64,000 bases of DNA from Cheiracanthium punctorium (Eukaryota; Arthropoda; Arachnida; Araneae; Cheiracanthiidae). Of the stretch, positions 14,401 to 24,742 are shown in pieces (within the stretch, counting starts at the first letter, position 1; each line of letters begins with the position of its first letter). The translations under genes and the position numbers were made by a program. Location of the stretch: the NCBI GenBank assembly GCA_038373885.1, contig JAWZYV010000091.1:496001-560000 (forward strand), written 5' to 3'. The notes beneath the pieces are model-generated. The model did not search any database. It worked only from the letters and a program-made list of their open reading frames with translations, and had not been told where the DNA came from.

Positions 14401-17400
14401 AGTACGAATTTCGGTTGCTTTAAGTTTCTATTATTCTTCCGGTCATTCCATTAAAATTACGATAATCGTTCAGGGGCAAAAACCAAGCCTCTTTTTCTTC
14501 CTTTGCATTTGATTGTTTCTTTTAATTACTTCCATTAACAAAGTAATGCGTTGAGTTCTCCTCAATTTAGCAAGTGAACCGCAACCTGATCGCTCAACTG
14601 CAATGAACCGATGGGTATGGGTATGTACATCGGAAATGGGAGCAGAGCATGAATCCAATCACCGAAGATGAGAACAAAGAATACCAACAGTTGTCTGTGA
14701 GATTCTCAGCTCCTGCTGAAAGGTTACGGTTTTTCAAGTAATATTCATTTCCCTTGCAGGATGGAGCTAATGACAGAAACAGCCTGCAGTGTTGTAAATT
14801 ACATTCGCGCCGTTTCTAATCTGTGTGCATAGAGGAAATAATATAAAACGCATTAAGGATCTGAAGTGATACGATATACTGATTTTGTTTTGAATAATTT
14901 GTGTACAGGGCTCCTTCTAAATCAATTGAATACCAATTCCTTCTATATCATAGTTGAATGCAGATGAGTAATTTGGAAGTAACAGTTAATGCGGAAAGTC
15001 CTACAGCAAATAGCTTTTTATAACTCCACCCCCCCCCCGAAAAAAAGTATTGTTATTACTGGTGCATAACGTAACGTAATTGTATAAAACAATACATGAT
15101 TTTTATTTCCTTTATTGTTCACCTTTGTGAGAAACTAACGGTTAATGCAGTACAGAAAGCATTTTTATTTATGCTGCGTTGAAATATTGCCACTTTGCAA
15201 GGCATTACAAATCCCTCAATGTATCCTCATAGTAGCTGGTTTCGGAATAAACAGGAGTGTTATTGAGAAAATATTTAGAGGGCTACATTCAATGTTAAAT
15301 ATATAACAAAATGAGAAATAAAAATCATGTAAGTGTCCATGCTTTTCTATGGAGAAAACTGCCTTTTAGAACGTTTTAGAGCGAATCCTTGAATATTTTT
15401 CAACCATTATATTTTCCTCTTATTCTGAAACCACTCATCTAATAATTTTGCCACACTAAATTTCTCTAATGCAATTTCAAGGACACTGATTCCATTACGA
15501 TGCAAAGTTTATCGAATGCAGTTGGAAAAGCAATTATTCCGTTATAATTAATTTTCTTGATTGCATTAGAGAAATTTTGTATCGTAAAATTATTAGATGA
15601 ATGTTTTCAGAATAAAGGAAGAAAATGTAGGAGTGAACTGCAAAAGAGACTTAATGCTATATACACCCTTTTCAGTAATATATATTTTAATACGTAGGAA
15701 TAGCATATACGAAGCGTAAATCGAATGATATTTACGGCAGGTAACCAAGGTTAAGCGAGCCGAAATCATAAACATTCTCTCAGGAGAGGGAAAGGGGTTG
15801 AAAGTTGAATTTTGAGTTGCTAAACGGGGGTAAAAAAATGTTCTTAAAATTTTTCCCGAGAATTAACCTTTTATTAGATTTTTTTAATCGAATCGAATGC
15901 GTCTAAAAGCAAAGAACACACTGCAATTAAGTGAAGCTCTTGCAATTAAGTGAAAACACTAAAATATTCATTTGAGAGTTTACGTCTTTTGAAAAATGGC
16001 ATTTCTAATCATTAAAATTCATTCTTTGTATGCCAATTAATATTTTGTGATGTAATATTGCACAAATAGAAATGCATAAAAACTTTTTTATATTAAGTAC
16101 ATTTTTAGGTTTTCTTTTTTTTAATTCTCTCATAAGCGAGCATAATCTTTTGATGATAGCATTTAAATTTTACCTAATGTAGGCTATTTTATAATATTTC
16201 ATATAGATATATATAAATATATAAAGTTGCTCTACAATAAATAAACCGATTAAAATACTATTTACTGTAATTGCCGAAATATAAAACTGGTATACAAAAC
16301 AGAAGAAAAATAAATGATAATTATGATAATATACAATTTAAATCTTAATTCACCAAAAGTATAACCGTTCACGTTATCGGAAAATCTTTTTAACAAGGCT
16401 AACAATGTTTGATGGCTTTTTATAAAAAAAAAAAAAAAATGCATTTGTGTTTAAAGTTCAGATTTTTATTTTTTGTTCTTTAGATAGTACAAGCTTATTA
16501 TAATTCATTTTAACTGTTATTTCAGTAGTGTTTTTTCCAGTCTTTTGATATCTAGAATATCCTTGATGAAATTTTGAATTGTTTAAAGACACTATTTGGT
16601 ACAATTTATAAAATATGTTATCAAATATCTTGTTTGTTACTTTTAGAATTTTTTTGAGTCTTTAAATAAATGAATCCTTTAACAGAGTCATGGTAATGTT
16701 TTTTAACATTAAAAGCTTTAGAATTTTAGTGTTTTTTTTTAATGTTGTTTATAAATTGTGAGACAGTTGACCACCTTAGATGAAAATGTAAGGCTGAAAG
16801 ACGTAGTTCAACACAATGAAATTCCGTCAATTCAAAGCACTTTCAATAATTTTGCTAATAGACAAACATTGTGCTCCAAAAAGGTTTAGCGGAATGTAAG
16901 TAAATTCTGATGTCTAAAATGTACAAAAGAATCTTCGTCGGATAGATGTTAAAGTGCTGTGTTTATGACAAGTTCAGTTTTGAAGAAAAGTTGTTGTCGA
17001 TTGGGGAAAAAATCATGCCGTAATTGAACACTAAACGGAATACTTAATGCTCACTAAACGAAAAAGTAAATACTGGTCCATCAGGAGTAGAAGAAATATG
17101 CGGAAATCCGTTTTTTATCTTTCATCGATGTTTGCAGAAAATTACGCATTTCTTTCATCTGCCATTTTGGCTAAATGTTTATTACGAGAGTTTTGAAAAG
17201 GTGCGGTCACAGTGATGAACAAAAGGACTTAATGGAAGAAAAAAGAATGGTGCACTGCTGGAGAGAACAATAGCAGTATGTTTCTGCTGATAACGCTTTT
17301 TTTTTTTCAAAAAATATGCTAATGACTTCAGAATAACAGGTTGATGTGATGAAAAGATATCGATTCTATGCATGTTGCTAGACATCAAGACTATCACTGT

Positions 17401-20400
17401 AAACAAATTTGATGTAGCCATAGTTATTACTTGTAGTAAGCAGCTAAAGGATTAAATTATTCGGATTTCGCGTTCATGATACTACACTTTTAATGAAGCA
17501 GAAAAATATGAGAGATTTTGATTTCTTGCACTTGGCGATCATGTGAGATTTCAGTTATAGGTCATGCCCCGACAAAATATTTAGAAAACTTGTAAAAACA
17601 AATATGGTACTAGTTCCTGGGTTTTATTTAAGAGGAAGAGAAAAAAGTTTTTTTTTTTTTTTTTTTTTTGTCCCTACAAAGAACATTCTGAAATAAGTTT
17701 CAGGAAACTAACTCTTCAAGAAAAATTTTGTTTTGAGTTATTTCATTTTTAAAGAACCATAATAAATTTCAGAGAATTTTCCTGTAAACAGTCTAAATAT
17801 TTTCGAGTTATTACTCAGCAAACTGAAAAAAAAGTCGAAACAGTCGCATCAGTGCTATAAAGAGCATACAAATTCTATCTAAATAATATAGATATTCTCA
17901 ACATTGAAGTTGTATTTGAAGGTGTTATGCCTTCAAATAGTGTTATATGAATACGTATTTAATTAAAGGGAGGGATTTTGTCTTAAACCTTTCTGAACTG
18001 ATTAAATATTTTTTTATAATAGAGATTAAACTCGTAATTAAAATAATAAAATAAAAATTCCTAATGAAGAAATGCTGGTAGAGCGTTGATTTTTTTTATG
18101 TGTACAAATTAGGATATTCATCCTGTTAGATAGTATAAGTAATTTTAATGTCCTCAGTTGTGGACGCAGCGCTTGAAATTGTTAAAGATGTTTCCTTAAG
18201 GCAAGAATTTTTAAAATATGTTGGTATGACTGTTTTTCATTGTACAAATAAAAAACAAATTATTATTATTTATATCATTATCTAGTGAGCTTTCCAAAAC
18301 TGTGAATCTAATTGCTTTAGATTTGATTAACTACTGCAAATAATAATTTGATTACAAAATTCTTCTATATTCTTCAGACCTCTTAAAAAAAGTTCCGTTA
18401 TAGAATTTTAAAATAAAAATCCTTATCAGCTTAAACAAACAAGTAATAAAAAATAATAACTTTCTTTAAAACGTCGACGAATTTTGTTGCCATTCTGATA
18501 GTTAACTTATTTGAGAGTTTTTCCTTTATATTCTAACTCGTTCGGAAACCCGAAGTGAAATGACTTGCCGAAAGAATTGAAGCCGCCGTTTCTCTTTCGC
18601 TCCAGACGCCGGAGATGGCCCGGCCAGTGATGCGTTGATTCGCTTCTCAGGTGGAGGTCATTTCCTGTTGGGAAATAACATCCATGGACTCGAAAATGAA
18701 TAGCAGCGGGCCAGTGGGCGGCAACCGCTAGAACAGCACTTCTGTTTTCCGCTACTTCTAAATTCGTGTCCACCTGATTGTTGAAGGGAGGAGATCTTTA
18801 ATTTCTGCCTCTGAAATCAGGTGCACGCGGATGGGATAGATTCGTGCTGCCTTTGACAGAGGAGGATTGCTCGACAGTTCTCTTTTGCAGTAAGATAGTG
18901 ATGGATGGGACTTTAATGCAGGCTAAGCGGAAACTTGCACTTGGAGTAAGATCATGCCTTGACGTTGCGGCCACGGGAGATAACGAACCGCTTTTTAGAA
19001 TAGGGAATTCACGTGAATACAGGAAATATTATCTTTCCTAATGAGCAGCTATTTTGGGATTTAAGCATCAACACCAGTAATCACAATTTTCAAAAAGTTC
19101 TTTACCTCCTCCACTGTCTAATGGCCGGGTCAGCTTGGCCATTTCATAGTGTTGGCCATTGTCAGAAAGTGTCAGACGTTGGCCATTTCATAGCGGGGGT
19201 TCACGCTATTCAGGTCAACGTTGCCCCTATGAGTTGTTTCCCAATTTTGAACCAATTCCATGTTAGAGACCCAGAAGCTGGATCGTCACCCCCTGAGGTA
19301 TAGTTTGAACACGAAGGACATTAGAACCGCGGCAAATTTTACGCTCACCTCTTGTATACGCAGTCCTACAGAAGACAAGCCGGGAGAGGTGTCACCCAAA
19401 CACTGAAAGTGAAGCACTGTTGGCTTCACTTTCTCTGTTCTGGTGGGAACCAAGCACAGTGGTCATTGCGAGATATAACTCTACTCGAGTAATTATGGAA
19501 GGAGTCCGCAAATCAACATAAAGTTTCTCTGTTTCAAAAACATCGATATAATATGGTATGTTATAAAACCACAAATTTACGATGTTTGAAGCATGCGAAA
19601 AAGGATTTTTCAAGGGAAAACCCTGTCTTCAAGCAAACAGATAGAGGAAAAGTTAGAATGGGAGTGCGTAGTAAATATTCAGAAGAAGTCAAAAATGTGA
19701 TAGTCATGGGAAGTCAAAAGCAAGATTAAAAACACTCCTAAGCTTAGTTTAGCGATAAATATAGCAGGAGAGATTTATAAAAAATAGTAAAAAACAGTAT
19801 ATTTCTCGATTTTACAAAACTTAACAATGGTCGTCCAGAAATATACTGCGGAAGAAAAAAGAGCTCGATTTTGGAATCAAATCTTCTTAATGTGACTGTC
19901 AGCACTTTGACAGAATTTTTTTTTTTTTTTTTTTTTTTAGAAAGAAAGACCCTACAGAATTTTCACACAAAAAAGGGAAACGCAATAAATTATATTTTCA
20001 GAATTTTGTTTGCCAGAACAAAAACGTCTTTTAGAAAGTATAACCGCTAATCCTTGTTAAAAACAAGCATTTCGCTTTGTTAGTCACTGAGCATTATATT
20101 ATTATACAGATGTTACTGGATAATGCAGAAATCGATTTGCTGATTCCAATAATGTCCTTAAGTGTCATGGTGATTAGAATCAAGAATGGTGAAATGAGGA
20201 GGTTCAGGAGGAAGTTAATGTACAGATGTAATGTGTAGTGTACAAATGCAATGTATAAAAGTAACATGTACGCAATGTAAAAGTAAACAAGTACATAGAA
20301 AGCTTTATAGAGTTAGGAGCAGTCGAAATCGTGAACCCAATGGGACTATAAACTGTCTAAAATTTTGCCTATGATTCAAGAAAATTGAACGTGTTTTTCG

Positions 20401-22778
20401 AGAGATGTTACATTCGACAAAAGAATTGTTTTAAAGTGAATTTAAAAAGCACAAGGAATCTATAGAGCGATTGATTATCTTTTCTCTGTTTTCTAGTTTC
20501 ATAATTTTAAAAAACATTTTCTAGTGTTATAAACTTCTGTTTGATAATTTGAATGTCCAGGAGAAGTATTGCGCGAATCCTGAGTTAAAATATCTAAGCC
20601 CAGCGAAATTTTATTTATATATGTAGGGTATAAAAATTTTAACATCCACCTCTCTACTTATTTTTTTAAAATTAATACTCATTTTAAATGAAGCTCGTAT
20701 CTTTAAATGAATTTTAATGATATTGAATACTTATTTTAAATGAAGAATATGTACAATCCAAATGAGGGCCAAGGCCTGCGTTGCCGAGTCCACCTTCACA
20801 ACCATGGGTGTCTGATAACAAACAGAAAATTTGTAACGTATATGAGACAGGGGTTCAAAATGTTCTTTCACATACCTCTTTGAAAGAAAAAAAAGAGATG
20901 TCCATAAAATTATTGCTGTTAAAATATTGCACATGAACACCTAAATATCGATTTCAAGGCATTTTGAAATTCGCCCTCCAAGTAGGATGGGTGATCACCC
21001 TCCCTTCCTTTACATATTCTTCACCAAAGAAAAAAAAACAGTTATCTGAGGAATTCTTATTTAAAATGTAACGTGAATTCATTTTTTAAACACAACTCTT
21101 TTGACAGTTAAAAACATGTTATTTGTTTTAGTTTCATATTAAAAAAGGACATTACTTTCTTCTACCCCAAAGATATAAGAGAACAATGTACGTTTCGGGA
21201 CGTGTCGAATTTTTAAATTAGAAATTAAGTTAATTCAATTGCTGGATGAACTTTTGAGTAACATCCAACATGCATTTAAATGTGCCGTTAATTCATTTTC
21301 AAAGATGCTCCACATAATGCATGATATTGATATCTTATTCACGAAATCACTTGAAAGGTGCACTTAACAAAGTTAACGATGCTTGACAGCTATCGAAACG
21401 TAAGTCATGCGATCGAGTTTATTCGTCACCTATTAACAAAGGGTGAATATTGCACGCAGAATCATTTATAGTGAAAGATACAGGTCTTAAAGGTAATAGA
21501 CGTATGAGAGATTATTCAAGTCAGTCGATTTTGCCCCGCTGTTGAGGCAGGCGATTCTTCCGTCACTTTAGTGTTCGGTGAAGCATGACGACCTTTAAAT
21601 CATAATGAAAGACAATTTACGGAAGAGAATAGGTGATGAAAATGAATTATGTTCTTTTTTTTTTCGATAACAGCCTTATTTATAGATGAAATGATACTAA
21701 TATGTAATGTACCATACAGAGCTCTAAAAGATAATTCGAAAAAGTAATGCCCAATTTTAATTTAAGATGATGTTTCTAAAAAAATATTTTAAGAAACACA
21801 AAAAAATATTTTTATAAGTCATTAGTGTTCGATTTCCTGTAAGGTATAATATAAAACAAACATCGTGAATTGAATGTAACTTTCCTCTTTGTCCGTGAAA
21901 ATCAAATGACTTCAGGTATGGTTACTCAAAAGGTTTTATAATATTTGTTTCCCTACATGAAACTAGAAGTTCTTAATTTATTAATCACATTATTTTATTT
22001 TTTTATTTTCTTAATTTTTAGGACCCCTCCTACCCAAAAACGCATTCTACCCCAGTAGCACAAATAGTTCAAAAAACGTTAAAATTACGTTGGAAACACG
22101 TTTTTTGACGTTAAAAAACGTGTTTTAAACGTCTTTTGGACTAATTGTGCTACCAGGGTATAGGTTAAAGTTTTTTTTACTTGTTTTATTTTTTTAAGTA
22201 ACTAAACATATAGTTATTTTAAGTCTGATGTCCATACTTGCTTTTCAAAAATTTGAAAGAACGAAGCGAAAAGAAACACTGACAGACATTGTAACTTAAA
22301 TAAAAATTAGCCAATGTTGAACCCATTGACGGTAACTAATTGATGAAATTAATATAAAATACGTGAATTCATAAAAGCTTTTCAGATATTCTTATCACTG
22401 GAGAAGAGACGCATAGGTATTTTTTTTTTTTAATTTGATTTTGAAGCTGGCTGAGCCTTTGAAGATTAAACAAGGGAAAATTGAATGTCTTTTGATTGAT
22501 GGCCAACACCCGAAATCGTCCATCTGCTCCTAAAATAATAGTTTATTTTTTCTAACTAGTTCAGGAATCATTTAAACATATTTAATTTGTTGTAATAATA
22601 TTGAATACTATAAAGTTATTTGAAATTTGTTAAAATAATTATAATAACTTCAGATACTGTCAAGATGATTTTAAATTTATTAAAATAACATGAAAAGTAT
22701 GAATTAAAACTTACTTTCTGCTACATTTAAGGCTAGATATAAAAAAGCCCCCAAAACTAGATAATTGAAATTCTTCAT
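471..22778 (-). CDS. nompA: nompA-like PAN/ZP-domain extracellular matrix protein, 3' end outside window (joined exons)
   Basis: The coding join, read right to left, is 22778-22715, 11801-11532, 10231-9965, 9303-9191, 8293-8065, 7230-7081 and 645-471. Every junction is GT-AG and the phases agree (1,1,1,0,1,1), giving about 422 codons. The predicted protein has a signal peptide (residues 1-20), three cysteine-rich PAN/Apple-type modules (about 30-110, 114-199 and 203-313), a Ser/Thr/Gln-rich linker (about 315-350) and the start of a ZP domain (from about 366). PAN modules before a ZP domain are the known architecture of insect NompA and nematode NOAH proteins. NompA forms the extracellular cap joining mechanosensory dendrites to the cuticle. 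ZP domains polymerise, so an apical-matrix role is expected. The rest of the ZP domain, any furin site and the transmembrane segment lie left of position 1. Family assignment is from remembered signature segments such as FVCRSV and LGRSETC; orthology to nompA rather than another PAN-ZP paralogue is inference. A frameshift in the last visible exon is described separately. Confidence 0.8.
646..3159. other. Intronic AT-rich sequence, no gene
   Basis: This is part of the 6.4-kb intron between exons 7081-7230 and 471-645. It contains A/T homopolymers and a short tandem T/A-rich duplication (about 880-960). G-rich low-complexity patches lie at about 3025-3045 and 3098-3108. The short open frames here have no recognisable features. 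Confidence 0.5.
3162..4449 (-). mobile_element. mariner (Tc1/mariner, mellifera-type) transposon, nearly complete
   Basis: The element is 1288 bp and bounded by perfectly matching 25-bp terminal inverted repeats (3162-3186 and 4425-4449) starting TTGGGTTGGCAAC. It is flanked by TA on both sides (3160-3161 and 4450-4451), the standard mariner target duplication. It contains one transposase gene on the minus strand, in the same orientation as the host nompA-like gene whose intron it occupies. Identical termini and a reading frame with only one visible break suggest a fairly recent insertion. The mellifera subfamily call comes from the terminus sequence and the transposase. Confidence 0.95.
3236..4265 (-). 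pseudogene. mariner transposase with a single frameshift
   Basis: Reading starts with ATG at 4265 (MENQKEHFRH) and ends at the stop at 3236 (NEQYITE). The N-terminal part has the paired helix-turn-helix domain (CQNWFAKFRSGDFSLKD, then RSGRPVEVDD, then HVSPTCIENHL). The catalytic part shows all three acidic residues: TGDEKW, HDNARPH and SPDLAPSD. There are exactly 34 residues between the second and third Asp (DD34D, the mariner hallmark). The WVPHEL linker motif is also present. The two halves are in different frames. The break lies in an A run (TTTT on the plus strand, 3951-3954) and fits one extra A. The total of about 343 codons is normal for mariner. As given, no full-length enzyme can be made. 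Confidence 0.93.
4452..5991. other. Intronic AT-rich sequence, no gene
   Basis: This intron remainder lies between the mariner and a foldback element. A 94-codon open frame at 5425-5709 is dominated by Phe/Leu/Tyr/Ile from AT-rich codons. I see nothing to support it as a gene. Confidence 0.5.
5992..6370. mobile_element. Foldback MITE with about 130-bp inverted arms
   Basis: The left arm starts AATTCATTATGACAGCG and the right arm ends CGTTGTCATGATGAATT. The arms share long matching blocks such as CCACCTCTAGCGCACTCTAC and AAAACGACATGTA in inverted orientation. No coding capacity is visible; an 86-codon frame inside it is an accident of the repeat. No target duplication could be fixed. It sits in the intron upstream of the ZP exon. 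Confidence 0.75.
6371..7080. other. Intronic sequence, no gene
   Basis: This AT-rich intron sequence leads from the donor at 7080 to the foldback element. Nothing recognisable beyond short A/T runs. Confidence 0.5.
7081..7230 (-). CDS. nompA: nompA-like exon, polar linker before the ZP domain
   Basis: The acceptor is TTCCAG before 7230 and the donor is GATG then GTATGT from 7080. It encodes a Ser/Thr/Lys/Gln-rich linker (TSSKRTKPSK, then SQGQGSQQQQ) followed by a Pro-containing stretch and SCDVYGVCYD. The CDVYGVCYD segment directly precedes the first ZP cysteine and is a recognisable NompA-type transition. Both ends are phase 1. The next intron (7080 to 646) is 6.4 kb and houses the mariner element and a foldback MITE. 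Confidence 0.8.
8065..8293 (-). CDS. nompA: nompA-like exon, rest of third PAN module
   Basis: The acceptor is TTTAATAG before 8293 and the donor is TGCCA then GTAAGT from 8064. The reading begins VNTRQECLQQCSLERE and continues FVCRSVLFRADPRTKK. It then has CKLFHLDH, FPDGAETF and a Pro/Leu-rich tail, ending EAICA. The CxxxC pair, FVCRS core and following Cys give the PAN signature. A 42-base T run lies in the upstream intron at 8357-8398, about 65 bases from the acceptor. Confidence 0.85.
8357..8398 (+). repeat. Poly-T tract (42 T) in an intron
   Basis: Uninterrupted T run; on the gene's strand it reads as poly-A, upstream of the acceptor of exon 8065-8293. No SINE or LINE body was recognised next to it. 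Confidence 0.95.
9191..9303 (-). CDS. nompA: nompA-like exon, first part of third PAN module
   Basis: The acceptor is TTACAG before 9303 and the donor is CTG then GTAAGA from 9190. The short 113-bp exon enters in phase 1 and leaves in phase 0. It encodes PDKVCRGPKNYGY near its start and YYIDLNYYLDKQTL at its end. It joins in frame to exon 8065-8293, where the module's central cysteines lie, so the third PAN module is split by an intron. Confidence 0.8.
9965..10231 (-). CDS. nompA: nompA-like exon, second PAN/Apple module
   Basis: The acceptor is TTTCTAG before 10231 and the donor is CAAC then GTAAGT from 9964. The exon is symmetrical, phase 1 at both ends. The reading contains VCNRLWSFERVPNQ, then ACLSACLSEVRFVCRSVEF, then KECRLSEFDRRS, and ends VDYFENACLQ. 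The paired cysteines and the FVCRSVEFN core are characteristic of PAN modules in NompA/NOAH-type proteins. This is the most recognisable exon and the main reason for the family call. Confidence 0.88.
10319..10380. repeat. Fragment related to the piggyBac-type MITE end
   Basis: The stretch GACCCTTCGATGCGCAAC followed by TTTCCCAATGTCGG resembles the left end of the element at 27792-28223, which begins CCCTCTGAGGCGCAACC and continues to TTTCCCAATGCTG. Only this end is present. It lies in the 1.3-kb intron between the first and second PAN exons. Confidence 0.45.
11061..11296. repeat. Dispersed repeat, copy 1
   Basis: Shares an ordered series of blocks with 19243-19467: AATTTTGAACCAATTCCA, then a CACCCCC...GAGGTAT block, then CGGCRRATTTTACG, then AAGCCGGG, then TTCACTT...GTTCT.GTGGGAAC. 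The family is GC-richer than its surroundings and spawns spurious open frames on both strands (10867-11127, 10934-11242, 11142-11387). I do not recognise a transposase or tRNA head. The repeat may start further left, in the GC-rich stretch from about 10930. Confidence 0.6.
11532..11801 (-). CDS. nompA: nompA-like exon, first PAN/Apple-type module
   Basis: The acceptor is TTTAG before 11801 and the donor is TCCG then GTAAGA from 11531. The exon encodes about 90 residues, beginning SKVTFEKL. It contains the cysteine pattern of a PAN module: ECLGWC, then SECVAAAFSF, then TTCQLQND. Possible N-glycosylation sites are NVS, NDT and NAS. A trailing basic stretch (VKLHLRS) leads to the next module. 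Both ends are phase 1, so this is a symmetrical, module-sized exon typical of exon-shuffled extracellular proteins. Confidence 0.8.
11802..15410. other. Intron sequence, no gene supported
   Basis: This is part of the 10.9-kb intron before the first PAN exon. It contains an ATA/AAT microsatellite at about 13661-13690. A moderately GC-rich patch at 12900-13450 has a 115-codon minus-strand frame with a poly-Phe core and no recognisable domain. Nothing else is identifiable. Confidence 0.45.
15411..15626. mobile_element. Small foldback (palindromic) element
   Basis: Two arms of about 65-70 bp (15411-15482 and 15550-15626) are inverted copies with few differences. They share TTATTCTGAAA, CATCTAATAATTTT and AAATTTCTCTAATGCAAT. 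A loop of roughly 65 bp separates them. It is non-coding and probably a MITE. No clear target duplication. Confidence 0.7.
15627..19242. other. Intron sequence, no gene supported
   Basis: AT-rich intron with homopolymers (poly-A at about 16427-16439, poly-T at about 17648-17669). Open frames of 60-88 codons show no recognisable motifs. A GC-richer patch at 18560-18860 could be conserved sequence or repeat but nothing identifies it. Confidence 0.4.
19243..19467. repeat. Dispersed repeat, copy 2
   Basis: Same family and orientation as 11061-11296 (see the shared blocks there) but clearly diverged. It also lies in the 10.9-kb intron. Two diverged copies in one intron argue for an old, abundant interspersed repeat rather than a local tandem duplication. 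Confidence 0.6.
19468..22049. other. Intron sequence, no gene supported
   Basis: AT-rich, with a poly-T run at about 19918-19939. Nothing recognisable on either strand. Confidence 0.45.
22050..22158. mobile_element. 109-bp palindromic MITE with TA flanks and internal ACGTT repeats
   Basis: The ends are inverted copies: CCCCAGTAGCACAAATAGTTC on the left against CCCTGGTAGCACAATTAGTCC read inward from the right. TA flanks both sides (22048-22049 and 22159-22160). The interior repeats AACGTT/ACGTTTT units, also in inverted order, so nearly the whole element can fold into one hairpin. Non-coding. Confidence 0.75.
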
Positions 22779-22823
22779 TTTCGTATGAGGGATCAAAATG
22801 CTCCAAACCCTGTCTGTAGCTAC
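22715..22823 (-). CDS. nompA: nompA-like exon with start codon and signal peptide
   Basis: The acceptor is TTTCAG before 22823 and the donor is AGAAA then GTAAGT from 22714. Bases 22823-22779 are 5' UTR without an upstream ATG. Translation starts at 22778 in a favourable context (cgaaaATGa). It reads M-K-N-F-N-Y followed by a hydrophobic core (LVLGAFLYLAL) and NVAE, a clear secretory signal peptide with likely cleavage after NVA. The exon ends one base into the next codon (phase 1), which matches the acceptor phase of exon 11532-11801. The intron between them is 10.9 kb, and no other exon is needed to keep frame. Confidence 0.75.
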
Positions 22824-23516
22824 CTGAAATTAAAATAATGATAAAGTTATTATACAATAATTAGAGATATTAAATTTAAATTGTTATACAAAAATTAAAG
22901 TTATTAAATTAAAGCTATTACGTTAAAATTCTTAAAAATGTTCACAGTAATTCAAATATTCATACATACCTATATACATTGTACAGATACAAAACAGAGA
23001 TTTGACAATGTATTTAAGTATTCCTTTTCATTAATTCTACTTCTGACTGAATGACATAAATCCCCCCCCCCCACACACACACAAAAAAAAAAAAAAACAC
23101 TCAGTTGTATGATGTAACTGTGAGATTTGTTTTCTTATAATATTATTGATAATAAGTAGAGAGGTGGATTAATAAAAATATTCTTATAATATGATTGATT
23201 TGACGATAGTAAATTTACATAGTTTCTTTAGCAATGCAGTTTTGTACTGTTAAATATTTTTTAAAATATACCCTTTACTTTTTATAGTTACTTTTTAAAA
23301 TGATTTCTTTTAACGACTGTAAGTTTCTTAGGTATTAAAATAAAGAAGGAAAAGATAACTTCAAAAAGTTATTTTATCTATTTCAATTTCTGAAAGACTA
23401 GAGCAGCAAGATGTAAAAAATAATTTTAAAAATAGATAAATAAAACTATTGATCCCTTATTTCGATTTTAATTAATTATTTCTACTTTGATACATAAAGT
23501 AAAAATAATTAATGAT

Positions 23517-23527
23517 ACCGATAAAAG

Positions 23528-23609
<82 letters not shown>

Positions 23610-23650
23610 CTTTTATCGGTTATATAATATATATATATATATATATATAT
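23517..23650. repeat. (TA)n microsatellite bounded by 15-bp inverted arms
   Basis: About 75 bases of TA repeat lie between ACCGATAAAAGTAAT (23517-23531) and its exact reverse complement (23606-23620). A second TA run follows to about 23650. The arms plus the self-complementary repeat would form a very stable hairpin or cruciform. Confidence 0.9.
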
Positions 23651-24496
23651 CGATACTATATATAAAAAAATTATTATTTTGACAATATGTATTATCTAAA
23701 ATAACTTTTATATCCATGTGCAGTGCATGCTGTCTATGTACTTGTAAACTACCGTTTTTCTAAAAACTAATATAAGGATTAGTTTTGTTTACCTATACAT
23801 TAAGTTTTGAATTAACTAAGTTTTTTCACTGTAATTTCAAATCTATAACTGAAGTAGATTGCAATTGCTTTATATCTTTACTCCTTTACTGTAATGACTA
23901 AAAGAACAAAAACATCATGTGCATGTAATATAAAAGTGCATTTAAAATTCTAACATATTCGACAGTACAATAATATATTGTTTGAAACAGAAAGTAATTT
24001 ATTTTTCAATGTAAGCGTTGACAGCTACTGAAACTTGTATTTTCTGAACAATGTGACTTACTAAAATCACTATCGCTGTTTATAGTTCTTTTTTTCCCCC
24101 TGCAGTTTTGAAGTAGAAGATTTATTATATATTGTTTATATTCTGTCAATGAGTGACGGTTAATTAAACATACAAAGTACTCATTCCGCACTATCCCTCT
24201 GTTTCAGAAAAGTTCAATGCGCTAATAAAGGCGAGGAAGTATATATTAATGACAGGAAAGTTCATTTGAATCGTTGCGTCATGTGACATTTAGATTGACA
24301 CAAGTCTAAGGTGACATGTTTGAGGAATAACCTCAAGTTGCCCCACGAAGTTCACCAAAGTCGATGAGGCCTAGTCATGCGTGACAAACGGCTTACATTG
24401 TAGAAGCATCGGGAACGAGCTGAGGCACTTCGGGAGCAACGCTAAAGATATAGTCGCCCATCGAATATACCTTTTCCGGTTTTTACAATAATGGAT

Positions 24497-24742
24497 TAAA
24501 AAAGATGGGGAATGCTTAGCTAGAGGTTAATTTCTGATTTAATTTCACAAAATATACATTTGCTTCAGGCTTTCGCGCGACTGAGGACAATACGGAGATT
24601 CTGGATGACACGAAATTTAGCCAGAAGTCATAAAACTCACGTATCGACCTTATCCGTGTGAAAGCCTGAGGCAGAAATATCTTTTGTTAAATTAAATCAG
24701 AAAAGCAACCTCTAGCTTAGCGTTTAACATGTTTTTTTTAAA
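24497..24742. mobile_element. Foldback element with about 100-bp arms
   Basis: Left arm blocks GCTTAGCTAGAGGTT, TTCTGATTTAATTT and TTCAGGCTTTC recur in reverse complement on the right (CCTCTAGCTTAGCG, AAATTAAATCAGAAA, GAAAGCCTGAGG). The central loop is short. Non-coding; it lies in the long intron 1 of the nompA-like gene. End points are approximate. Confidence 0.7.
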
